A stretch of 64,000 bases of DNA from Methanothrix harundinacea 6Ac (GTDB lineage Archaea > Halobacteriota > Methanosarcinia > Methanotrichales > Methanotrichaceae). The position numbers were made by a program, and so were the translations under genes. The notes beneath the pieces are model-generated. The model saw only the letters and a program-made list of their open reading frames with translations. It did no database searches and was not told where the DNA came from. This document shows positions 36,401 through 43,791 of the stretch, one piece after another; position 1 is the stretch's first letter, and the number at the start of each line of letters is the position of its first letter. The stretch is from positions 868,001 to 932,000 of the forward strand of contig NC_017527.1 of NCBI RefSeq assembly GCF_000235565.1, given 5' to 3'.

Positions 36401-39400
36401 GCTGATGGGAGGTCGGTGGTCGTCTCCGCTGGAACTTACATGGTCAGCCCCATCAGGACCAGCCCAGGCGGCAGGCTGGCGGATATCGCATCCTACTTCA
36501 ATACCACGGAGGAGGCGATCAAAGAAGCGAACCCCCGAAGGGCCTTTGAATGCAAACCCGGCCCCGAGGATTCCCTGGCCACCATCGCCGATCGTTACCA
36601 GATCACTCCGTCTCAGCTGGCCGAGGCAAACGCCGACCACCCCCTGGCGGAGGGCAAGCCGGTCAAAATCTCCGAGAGGACCTACGAGGTGAGGCCTGCG
36701 GGGGTTCCCCCCGGAGGCAGACTTGAGGATATCGCGTCCTACTTCAATACTCCAGGGGAGGAGATCATAAAGGCGAACCCCGAGATCGATCCCTGGCCCG
36801 AACTCCTCGAGCCGGGTTTGGTGATCCGGATCCCGGAGATCGAAGTATTGATCGGCCCGGGGACTGAGACCTTCGCCGACCTCACATCCTTTTACGGCAC
36901 CACCATCGCCGACTTCGCAGAAATTAACCGATCGACGAAGGGGCTTTTGAGCCCGGCAGCCCCACTTCATCTCCTGGTCCCGTATGATGCCATCCACCTC
37001 CCGAAGATCACGGCACCAATCAGAACCGACGGTTGCGGGAAGACCTTCGCCGACCTCGCCGCCTTCTACGGCTGCTCCGCCGCCGACCTGGCCGAAGATA
37101 ACAGGTCTGTCGCGGGCCTTTTGAGCGCAGCTCCGATGAAGATCGGAGGCGGCCCCAAGGTCCGGACCGCCACCGTCCCCGCCGGGGCCGTGGCCATCGG
37201 GGCGAGACGGGTCGTCGCCGCCGAGGTCCCCGATCTCCCGGGGGATGGGGGCGATTACGGCCAGCTCTACCTCCAGCAGACCTTCTCGATGCTGGGATAC
37301 CGGGTCCTTCAGAACCTCGACTTCCACGGGAGCAAGAGGGGGCTTCCGATGGGGCCGGTGGAGACGGCGGACCGACGGGAGTCGAAGATCCGGGCGGCTG
37401 CGCCTCCCAGGGCCCCAGGCGAGCTCTGGGAGTACCACCAGGCCCTCCCCTACCCCCGCTTCGCGAAACACGGCGGCTCCGAAAGGGGCGCCGGCATCCC
37501 CGACCCCAGCGAGAGCCCCTACGCCGGGATCGGGGGCCTCCTCCAGGTGAACTTCGGCTGGCAGGACATCTTCGGGAACGTCGCCAGAACGCCGCTATCC
37601 GATCCGTCCCTGGACAAGACTGCGCCGGCAAACAACCCGCCGATTCTGCTGGGGTACACCGACGAGCTGATCGGCCTCGGCAGGTGGCCGAGCGTCTCCA
37701 GCTCTTACCAGGTCCTCAAGGATGGAGCGGGGACGAGGCTGACCATCACCCTCGCCTTCGACCCGGAATATTACCTTTCTTCAGACGAGAGTGGGATCGT
37801 CGGGGAAGATCCGAAGAAAGATAAGGCGTCCCAAGACCTGCGAGTCTACAGGCAGCTTTACTATCAGCTCTTGAATACCACCGGATCCGATGAGGAGACG
37901 ATTAAGATCTCCATAGAGGCGAGCCTCCTGGAGGAGGCATCCCTCGAGCTGGCGAAGGATCAAATCCAGGGCCTCCGGGGCTGGATCGAAGATATCTACC
38001 AGTTCCTCTCCGACCTCGCCCAGGGCAGAGCGGCCTCCGCCAAGCCTCCTATGGATCACCTGATCCAGCTCGCCATAGCCCTGGGGGCGGCTGAGGAGGG
38101 ATACGCTTTGAACTCTGCCCAGATCTTCGAGCTGACGGTGGCGATGAGGATGGAGCGGCCCGTCTCGGCGATCCAGGCCGAGCTGAAAGAGGTGGCAGGG
38201 GTCCGATCTTCCTCGACCAACATCCCGCCGGCGATCGATAATGGCGGTTCCGGCGATCCCTATTCCCTGAAGAGCTTCGCCACCCGGTTCGAGGAGGCCC
38301 TCAGCCTCCCCGAATCGTTCCAGCTGAAGGTCGCCAACGGGACCGATAGGAGGCGGATCGGAACCTCCTCGACCTCGAAGTCTATCTGGGCGGTCCGCCT
38401 CGGCGCTGGCGGGGGCGAAGGGATCTCTTATGCCGTGAAACATCCCCGCGCTCCGAAGATATTCGCACCAAGGCCGATCTCCAACAGGCCAGAGTCGCGA
38501 TCGAAAGTGCCCATCAAAAAGTATGCTTCCGATGACGAGATCCATCTCGACTTCGTTGGAGTCGACATGGACGTGTGGGTCCGGGAGTTCCTGGCGGCGG
38601 TCGACAGGTTCCTGACGCCGGAGTATCTCTCCCCGGCCCGTCTGCTGATGAAGGATGATGAAGAGGAGATCATCGAGAAGCTTTTGGGTTATAAAAAATC
38701 GCTGGCCAGCTCCATAAGCGATCTCGCGTCTCCGGTCTATTTTGGCGACTCCGATGACGGCCTGGCAGAGGCGAAAGAGGCGTATAGACAGCAGCTTCTG
38801 GTCCAGCTCTCCAACGCCTACGCCACCGACGCCGTGATCCAGTTCGATGTGGAGGTCTACGCCGATATCCCCCATCCGGGCTCCTCCAGCCCGCCGCGTC
38901 TCTTCGGCGTTCCGGCTCCAGAAGATGGCGGAGAGTCTCAGAACGGGGACGTATCCCTGACGGCGGCGAAGGTCCTCCTCGAAAAGGGATCGAAGAAGCT
39001 GACGTTCCTCCTCCAGACTAAGGCGACGAAGGAAGAGGACGATCCATCGACCCCGATGAGGAGCTACATCCCCCTCGACCTATCTTTCCAGGGGTCGATG
39101 ATCGAGCACGAGATCGTCAGGCTTCTGGAGATAGCGGGCTATGAGGGGGGCTACGAGGCGTCGTCGTGGCTCTCCTTCGTGACGCCGCCGGCAGGAGACT
39201 TCTCCCTGACGAAGCCCCTCGGCTCCTTCGACGTCCCCCTCGTCCTCCGGGCCATCCCGACGGCTCCATCGATGATCGGCCAGGCGGGGCTTTCGCAGCT
39301 CGAAGAGATCACCCCCTCCAAGATCGACGAGGCGGTGATCTGGGACTACTCCTTCGACTACAGCCAGAGCCGCCACGAGCCCCAGGACGAGATCTCCTTC

Positions 39401-40585
39401 CGGGTGGAGTTCAACCTCCAGCCCGGGTTGAGGGCTCTATCCTCACCCATCGACGACCTCTTCTCCGCCCTGGCAGAGTTTGTGACCGTCTACCCCGATG
39501 TGGCGAAGGACCTCGACGGCGTCCTGCGGAAGATCGACGGAAAGGCGGAGAAGGGAGAGCGGGAGAGGGCGTGTAAGGCCCTCGAGTTCTTTTCCGACCT
39601 CGTCGGCGGCGTCGCCGACGCCTGGAAGTCGTCGAAGGGAGCCGAATTTGCCGGAGGCTATGGAGGGGGCAAAGTTGCCGACGGCTGCAAGTTCAGCATA
39701 AGAGAAAAGTCGAAGAGGATTGACTACCCCGACGGAACCCCGGTGGAGGCCCTGATGATCAGAGTAAAGGGGGATTGGCTCTCCTCTGAAATCTCCCCAC
39801 CGATGGTCTTCATCAAGGAGTACTATACCGTCCTTGATACCGACTTGGAGGACGGCTCCGAGGTCCGATACCTGTTCAAATCGAAGGATGGGGAGTACCT
39901 CCCCGCCTCCAGGGGGCGGGACATTCCGGGCCGCACCGTCATTCTCCCGGATCTCAACGTCTTGGAGAGGCAGAGCGCCCGGGCCGTCGCCAGCCTCAGC
40001 CGTAACGAGGAGCTCGTCCGCGAAAAGAAGACCGCCGATCCCTTCGTATATAGAACCTCGGAGATCCAGTTCGCAAACCCGCACCGACCGAAGCTGGGAT
40101 GGGACGATCCGATAGATATCTCCCTCGTTGGATCTCCGGAAGGAGAGGCTGTTCGTCGTCCCCTGGCAGAGCATCTCTCTTCGTTCTTCGAGAACCTCTT
40201 CAAGAACCGGACGGCCGGTTCGAAGGATCTCTTCACCCTCCAGCTGGAGTGCATCTATGAGTACCACGTGAACCCCGGGCTACCGAGGGTGACGATGCCG
40301 GTCCTCTTCGTCCCCTCCTCTCCCTTCGACGGCGACGGACCAGCAGTCTCCCTGGGGGGATCCTCCGGCGGCCAAGATCTGTCCCGCTCCTTCGTCGGCA
40401 TCCTCTCTCAGGGTATCTGGCGGTGGTTCGAAGAGAACTCTCCCCATGAGGCGGAGAAAGGGACCCTTAAGTTCGGCCTGACCCTTCTATCGGATCTTAC
40501 GGAGGAGTCGATGCCGCTCCTCCGGCTCACCGATCTGAGCCTGCCCCTCGATCGGGTGACAGACCTGCCGAAGGCGGATCGCTGA
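30470..40585 (+). CDS. giant protein 2 (3371 residues) with LysM-like repeats
   Basis: One uninterrupted ORF starting at an ATG with TGGAGA upstream and no signal peptide. FKLDQGAY near residue 43 matches giant protein 1. Residues about 100-1030 are beta-rich with Gly-alternating strands (FGLGLQLGVGKYLEKGILRA). About nine LysM-like units follow, near 1371, 1417, 1466, 1950, 1990, 2027, 2072, 2126 and 2189, for example EDSLATIADRYQITPSQLAE. The last 1100 residues are mixed. The middle recalls giant bacterial and fungal proteins annotated DUF6603, but this is from memory. The first roughly 1.8 kb is AT-richer than the rest. LysM is uncommon in archaea, which lack bacterial peptidoglycan. Function unknown. 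Confidence 0.85.
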   Translation: MTLNDLASLLRGKTEVDLNEDLLKKANLKPPDGFDQLLRRSFKLDQGAYLKVVLPDEIPSPVNDTFVLTAKASVLHIINIRLTTTFCSYKDLVDVAFFAEGEDLRFETNFPYLKEYIDFVRKSLSYSFSFSTYEDFYKFGISPDPKRPISPKDLLSLIPLRDWSEMLPGELQSYFNELSFKEFLVAIQSGDDPVVNYTDFTIGTREGGAVWKPFDWFEMDSFDIRCIIPTPKAKSRTMIFLGAEFVLFPEIFEGKFIAQITSDLAIMANFKSDGPSEGVSFNKIVKYITNDAIIIPEDVASFVFTDFYISIDVKNRSYSLGASANASLKLIETRISLNEVKFQIDASLPKDLPPRYTGSIVGTFSIEEFRIFVSAEYGGAEEGWTFIGRTFPGVVIPLATIFKNLMKEIPGLEDFEKFFPAPESLDVNKLSLTARPAHAQNKGSYIFDCGVGLKGVRIDPIGTIKADSNLNIKYDDRLHASFGVELTLEDLNIVAIVGYDFDKKALTLTWDGVTAAITEKNGQKIASLTLTKYSLGEMIETFVSWFSGQKFGLASPWNILNQISLASFNLDFNFTTKQVSFHYKIGPLNLGLAKIQRISVTYEPTGENKGVNVELEGSFLWGVDPKHGDDKKLKWDATKPDDAPMPPGAGNKYFDLRLLALGQHVEVEGITDCKSVGDAIKKIETLPVPSPSQLPAVGFSPESSWMVAADFGILKVDETPKYPHSPQAAPKYFLSLQTVFNDPNIYGLRVALAGPAAKVLAGLDFEIMYRRISETVGVYQAQIQLPDKMRNFQMGAFNITLPVFAIELYTNGDFKVDVGFPWNLNFSRSFTIQAQISFVPVIGSGGIYFGKLSGATTNRVPAVTNGNFNPVIVFGLGLQLGVGKYLEKGILRAGISLTLVGILEGVIARWNPYDAGKDVDYYYWLQGTIGIMGRLFGSVDFGIVKAEVNVTLSLVAQITYECYKDIPISVIASVDVSLSIKINCGLFKITIHFSFSARIKETFTIKNSGTLPWTLADGSEAALRSRQDLRLRAPTAIASSGVGDGGLVMKWDNYLPAEEKQILICHFAPVISASTDEIHGATGPHACYVPMLLLETRSASDGPGLEEGTTGITSFERLCNHVLRWTVAAALDRGMTKDQIDGYAVSDDELLMIMNSLSDRVVTMPIEDADAADFMRDHFTLQVAYRTTANDGGAGGADAAVFPMPPALRLRVPSYHGSKDLEWKFSEFNAVDEKYLDALRTRFDELAVQVEEEMGGGSDRRLLLGDEPEPAGRSVASFVFADYFLLLARQMVQNARDGLRNFQYLLGTSKEGKASDEMVDDIVGWINGHMAPKGDDPIGDLPPPFTAADLFEANGQHLLNPQKDLEIQGGTHRIGPSDTLSSIAEKGPVEVIKLAEANFGEKILTAGIALACEGEPDYVIRDEDTLESISKDLFAGSMKDLLDRSDLATKPGVLAASALLALPPRFHTTKEGESLERVAAEYGIPVRRLAEAEANLKVPGLFSTSDGIEARCLNVPHLQRFRVSELIAEILRTMGLSHLSGIASRYLLHGMRLPTEGIEFCDEASDWPEEAGLYALTGQQFPIPALNEDDFSFSLARDEGLEWIDFLGGASKTELSVVIAGGDRDRVVEVQKAVRDGIVPGMRALGPEPVSRSQPMTYPFPSATVWTHPGRVSLPHDDGSGEGQSLRIWSLPTSLVELAESGDGELKPLISVQVGTYNEATSNMDQVPVSSYGWGTLIEVGIKRIEPVGESPSTRTTYELAGANERGILLLERLLREIQGSDEPIGDIRILYRPSPPGSVDPYLQSDGDKDLTIFISQVNLTTETRPPDLLQWGRGALAEEVPKRHRTAGCLDTAYDFVRMLWENSITRSGGYYLYYSSGEDSGLPESIFNEKGDATISLLFIYGKPGVSGVEGVGSYVNCAVTGDPIDPSRSVVYGRAEPFDLDHIPKATESLDEMARRYYTTPIELVEDHPSHPLADGRSVVVSAGTYMVSPIRTSPGGRLADIASYFNTTEEAIKEANPRRAFECKPGPEDSLATIADRYQITPSQLAEANADHPLAEGKPVKISERTYEVRPAGVPPGGRLEDIASYFNTPGEEIIKANPEIDPWPELLEPGLVIRIPEIEVLIGPGTETFADLTSFYGTTIADFAEINRSTKGLLSPAAPLHLLVPYDAIHLPKITAPIRTDGCGKTFADLAAFYGCSAADLAEDNRSVAGLLSAAPMKIGGGPKVRTATVPAGAVAIGARRVVAAEVPDLPGDGGDYGQLYLQQTFSMLGYRVLQNLDFHGSKRGLPMGPVETADRRESKIRAAAPPRAPGELWEYHQALPYPRFAKHGGSERGAGIPDPSESPYAGIGGLLQVNFGWQDIFGNVARTPLSDPSLDKTAPANNPPILLGYTDELIGLGRWPSVSSSYQVLKDGAGTRLTITLAFDPEYYLSSDESGIVGEDPKKDKASQDLRVYRQLYYQLLNTTGSDEETIKISIEASLLEEASLELAKDQIQGLRGWIEDIYQFLSDLAQGRAASAKPPMDHLIQLAIALGAAEEGYALNSAQIFELTVAMRMERPVSAIQAELKEVAGVRSSSTNIPPAIDNGGSGDPYSLKSFATRFEEALSLPESFQLKVANGTDRRRIGTSSTSKSIWAVRLGAGGGEGISYAVKHPRAPKIFAPRPISNRPESRSKVPIKKYASDDEIHLDFVGVDMDVWVREFLAAVDRFLTPEYLSPARLLMKDDEEEIIEKLLGYKKSLASSISDLASPVYFGDSDDGLAEAKEAYRQQLLVQLSNAYATDAVIQFDVEVYADIPHPGSSSPPRLFGVPAPEDGGESQNGDVSLTAAKVLLEKGSKKLTFLLQTKATKEEDDPSTPMRSYIPLDLSFQGSMIEHEIVRLLEIAGYEGGYEASSWLSFVTPPAGDFSLTKPLGSFDVPLVLRAIPTAPSMIGQAGLSQLEEITPSKIDEAVIWDYSFDYSQSRHEPQDEISFRVEFNLQPGLRALSSPIDDLFSALAEFVTVYPDVAKDLDGVLRKIDGKAEKGERERACKALEFFSDLVGGVADAWKSSKGAEFAGGYGGGKVADGCKFSIREKSKRIDYPDGTPVEALMIRVKGDWLSSEISPPMVFIKEYYTVLDTDLEDGSEVRYLFKSKDGEYLPASRGRDIPGRTVILPDLNVLERQSARAVASLSRNEELVREKKTADPFVYRTSEIQFANPHRPKLGWDDPIDISLVGSPEGEAVRRPLAEHLSSFFENLFKNRTAGSKDLFTLQLECIYEYHVNPGLPRVTMPVLFVPSSPFDGDGPAVSLGGSSGGQDLSRSFVGILSQGIWRWFEENSPHEAEKGTLKFGLTLLSDLTEESMPLLRLTDLSLPLDRVTDLPKADR

Positions 40586-40741
40586 GAACGGGGGGAAATC
40601 CGGGTTCGGTCCTTCCTCCTTCTTGCTCCTTAAGAGGCCCCGGCAAAATCGAACCTCCGCCGACCTCGGCCAATCCCGTCTCGACTCCGTCGAAAAGGTA
40701 AAATGCCTGTACATCTCTGGACACCGATGGAGGAGATTGTC

Positions 40742-42313
40742 ATGAAGGTCCTTGTCAGCGACCCTCTCTCGGAAGAGGGCGTGCGAAAGCTGGAGACGGA
40801 GATGGAGGTGGACGTCATCACCAACCTCTCCCCCGAAGAGCTGGTAGAGAGAATCAAAGATTACGACGCCCTCGCCATCAGGAGCGGGACGAAGGTGACG
40901 GCGGAGGTGATCGCCGCCGCCGATAAATTGAAGGTCATCGGCCGGGCCGGGGTCGGCGTCGACAACGTCGACATCGACGCCGCCACCAAGAAGGGGATCA
41001 TCGTCGTCAACACCCCCGGCGGAAACACAATCTCGGCGGCGGAGCACACCATCGCCATGATGTTATCCCTCGCGAGGAACATCCCCCTGGCGAACGCCTC
41101 CCTCAAGGCCGGAGAGTGGAACCGGAAGAAGTATACCGGGGTCGAGGTCTACAACAAGACCCTGGGGATCGTCGGCCTCGGGAGGATCGGAGCCGAGATC
41201 GCCTCGAGGATGAAGGCCTTCGGGATGCGGATCCTCGCCTACGACCCCTTCGTGACGGCGGAGAGGGCGGCTGACCTCGGAATCAGGCTTGCGACCCTCG
41301 ACGAGATCTTCAGAGAGAGCGACTTCATCACCGTCCACACCCCCCTCACCAAGGAGACCCGAAACCTCATCGATGAGGACCAGTTCAAGATCATGAAGCC
41401 CGGGGTCCGGCTGATCAACTGCGCCCGGGGCGGGATCATCAACGAGGAGGCCCTGGCGAAGGCGGTCGCCGAGGGGAGGGTGGCGGGGGCCGCCATCGAC
41501 GTCTTCACCAAGGAGCCTCCAGCAGGTAACCCCCTCCTCGATCAGGCCGGGGTCATCGTCACCCCCCACCTCGGAGCCTCCACCGCCGAGGCCCAGGTGA
41601 ACGTGGCGGTGGCGGTCGCCGAGCAGATCCTGGCGGTGGCGCGAGGCGAGCTCCCCCCCAACGCCCTGAACATGCCCGCCATCTCCTCGGAGACCCTGGC
41701 TGCCATGCGCCCCTTCATGGACCTGGTGGAGAAGATGGGGCGGCTCGCCGCCCAGCTCGGGGAGGACGGCTACGACCGGCTGGAGATCGTCTACGGCGGG
41801 ACCGTCGCCGAGAAGGATACAAAGCCCGTCACCATATCGGCGGTGAAGGGATTTCTGGACTCCCTGGGCCACAGCGCGAACTTCGTAAACTCCCTCGTCA
41901 AGCTGAGGGAATGCGGGATCGCCCTCACCGAGAGCAAGACCGATTCGACGAACGGGTACAGCAACATCGTCACCCTCACCCTCTCGGGGCCCAAGGGCTC
42001 GGTATCCGTATACGGAACCGTCTACGGCAAGAACGAGGGGAGGATCGTCCAGATCAACGAGTACCGGGTCTACGTCCCCACCGAGGGTTACATGATCATG
42101 GCGATCCACGAGGACCGGCCGAACATCATAGGTCCCTGCTGCGTCGTTTTGGGCGAAGACTCGATCAACATCGGCGGTATGCACGTCGGGAGGAAGGCCT
42201 CGGGCGGGGAGCAGATCATGGTCCTGAACGTCGACCACCCCGTCTCCGAAGAGACCCTGGGGAGGCTCACCTCCGTCTCGGGGGTCATCAAGGCTAAGAT
42301 GATAAAGCTATAA
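40742..42313 (+). CDS. serA: D-3-phosphoglycerate dehydrogenase
   Basis: Oxidises 3-phosphoglycerate in serine synthesis. The ATG at 40742 (MKVLVSDPLSEEGV) follows GGAGGAG; an earlier ATG would add 13 residues. 523 residues in the long SerA form: NAD site LGIVGLGRIGAEIA, catalytic NCARGGIINEEAL (Arg), DVFTKEPP (Glu) and TPHLGASTAEAQ (His). An intervening ASB domain and a C-terminal ACT domain (MIMAIHEDRPNIIGPCCVVL) suggest serine feedback. It lies 156 bases after the giant gene on the same strand and probably has its own promoter. Confidence 0.97.
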   Translation: MKVLVSDPLSEEGVRKLETEMEVDVITNLSPEELVERIKDYDALAIRSGTKVTAEVIAAADKLKVIGRAGVGVDNVDIDAATKKGIIVVNTPGGNTISAAEHTIAMMLSLARNIPLANASLKAGEWNRKKYTGVEVYNKTLGIVGLGRIGAEIASRMKAFGMRILAYDPFVTAERAADLGIRLATLDEIFRESDFITVHTPLTKETRNLIDEDQFKIMKPGVRLINCARGGIINEEALAKAVAEGRVAGAAIDVFTKEPPAGNPLLDQAGVIVTPHLGASTAEAQVNVAVAVAEQILAVARGELPPNALNMPAISSETLAAMRPFMDLVEKMGRLAAQLGEDGYDRLEIVYGGTVAEKDTKPVTISAVKGFLDSLGHSANFVNSLVKLRECGIALTESKTDSTNGYSNIVTLTLSGPKGSVSVYGTVYGKNEGRIVQINEYRVYVPTEGYMIMAIHEDRPNIIGPCCVVLGEDSINIGGMHVGRKASGGEQIMVLNVDHPVSEETLGRLTSVSGVIKAKMIKL

Positions 42314-42321
42314 AAAGAGCT

Positions 42322-43023
42322 TCAGGAGAGGTCGGCCTTCATCCGTCTGACCAGCTCCTCCTTTATCTCGCCGGCCCGGTCCCCGCCGCAGACCGCTCCT
42401 CTGACCCCGATGATCTCGGGGCCGACCCTCTTCAGAAGCGCGAGGTCCCCAAACTTAATCGTCCCGGCGATGGCCACCTCCATCCCCAGGTCGTGGCCGA
42501 GGGCGATGAAGTCGGAGATCTCCGATTCGGTCATGAACTCGAAGGTCGTCCTCCCGTCCTTGATCGCGGTGTCGACCATCACCACGTCGGCCCCGCACTC
42601 GGCGGCCACCTCCGGCAGGTCCATGGGAGAGATCGACCCGACCCGGGAGGCGTCGGAGTAGGCCGCGGCCACCAGCCTCTTATTGGCGTCGAACTCCTTG
42701 ACCGACCTCACCAGGGGTCGGAGCATCTCCGCCGCTTCATCCCGGTCCCGGATCTTTAGGAGCCCCACCTTGATGTAGTCGGCTCCGGAGAAGGCGGCTC
42801 CTAGGGCGGCGAGGCTGGCGGTCCCGGGCTTGAAGTCGAAGTCGCCGATGGTGGCGCTGACGGGGACCCTTCCGGCGGCGACCTCTGCGACGGACCTGAT
42901 CACCCAGGGGAAGTTCGCCCCCAGGGACCCCTCCCGGGGGTTCTTGACGTCCAGGATGTCTGCGCCTCCTGCCATCGCCGCCTCCGCCTCGACGGCGTTA
43001 ATCGGACTGACCAACAACCTCAT
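42322..43023 (-). CDS. mfnB: (5-formylfuran-3-yl)methyl phosphate synthase MfnB
   Basis: Condenses two glyceraldehyde-3-phosphates to the furan precursor of methanofuran, the C1 carrier of methanogenesis. The 233 residues form a TIM barrel of the former DUF556 family: MRLLVSPINAVEAEAAMAGG, Lys27 in DILDVKNPREGSLGA (Schiff base) and Lys155 in VMVDTAIKDGRTTFEF, both at the positions expected for the Methanocaldococcus enzyme. It is convergent with serA (8 bases) and divergent from the HisA-like gene with only 27 bases between starts. Confidence 0.96.
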   Translation of the reverse strand: MRLLVSPINAVEAEAAMAGGADILDVKNPREGSLGANFPWVIRSVAEVAAGRVPVSATIGDFDFKPGTASLAALGAAFSGADYIKVGLLKIRDRDEAAEMLRPLVRSVKEFDANKRLVAAAYSDASRVGSISPMDLPEVAAECGADVVMVDTAIKDGRTTFEFMTESEISDFIALGHDLGMEVAIAGTIKFGDLALLKRVGPEIIGVRGAVCGGDRAGEIKEELVRRMKADLS

Positions 43024-43050
43024 ATCGTCCCATCCTCGTTCTGTAAAATC

Positions 43051-43743
43051 ATGACGCGCTGCGTCTTTGTCCTCGACCTATTTAACGGTTCGGCGGTCCA
43101 CGCCGTCCGGGGGGAGCGGAAGAAGTACCGACCGATCCAGGAGATGAGCAAGATCGTCGGAACCTCCAGCCCCCTGTCGATCCTGGATCTTCTCCGGCCG
43201 AAGGAGGTCTACGTCGCCGACCTCGATCGGATCATGGGGGCCGGCGAGAACCTGGACCTGATCGGCGAGATCGCCAGAAGGGCGGAGACTATGGCGGACA
43301 TCGGGATCTCGTCGAAAGATGAGCTGGACCTTCTCCCTCCATCGGTCAAGCCGGTCCTGGGGACGGAGACGGGGTTCATATCCCTCCTCGAGGAGGCGTC
43401 GTCGAGAAGGGACGTAGTCGTCAGCATCGATCTATTCGGGGGGGAGGTCCTATCCCGGGACCCCGCCCTCAAGATCCCGCCCCTCGACCTGATCAGGAAG
43501 CTGAACCCGCTCCCCATCAGGGAGGTCATACTCTTGTCCCTGGACCGGGTGGGGACCTCAAAGGGGCTCGATGAGCGTTTTCTCCGTGCGGCCGCAGATC
43601 TCAGCGATCATCCCCTCCTCCTCGGCGGCGGGGTAAGAGATGTTCGGGACTTGGAGCGGCTGGAGGATTTGGGGCTCGCCGGCGCCCTCGTCGCCACGGC
43701 GGTCCACCGGGGGAAGGTCCCCCTCGACGCCCTCAGAGGATGA
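43051..43743 (+). CDS. HisA/HisF-related TIM-barrel protein
   Basis: 230 residues resembling HisA (COG1411-type) with an FVLDLFNGSAVHAVRGERKKY opening and the phosphate-binding LLLGGGVRDVRDLERLEDLG near residue 190. The catalytic Asp at the first strand (VLDLFNG) is present. True HisA starts IPAIDLKDGKCV, so this is a paralogous group, often found in methanogens near cofactor genes. The reaction is unknown. It is divergent from mfnB, so a role near methanofuran or pterin synthesis is possible but is inference only. Confidence 0.85.
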   Translation: MTRCVFVLDLFNGSAVHAVRGERKKYRPIQEMSKIVGTSSPLSILDLLRPKEVYVADLDRIMGAGENLDLIGEIARRAETMADIGISSKDELDLLPPSVKPVLGTETGFISLLEEASSRRDVVVSIDLFGGEVLSRDPALKIPPLDLIRKLNPLPIREVILLSLDRVGTSKGLDERFLRAAADLSDHPLLLGGGVRDVRDLERLEDLGLAGALVATAVHRGKVPLDALRG

Positions 43744-43791
43744 GTTCCTTCACCTCCGTGGCCCTCTCCCAATTTCCCCCCCTCCGCCGGA

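Noticed and set aside
35810-37471. 553-codon minus-strand ORF inside giant gene 2
   Set aside because: It mirrors the LysM-repeat coding region. The plus-strand frame is continuous for 10 kb and shows domain repeats.
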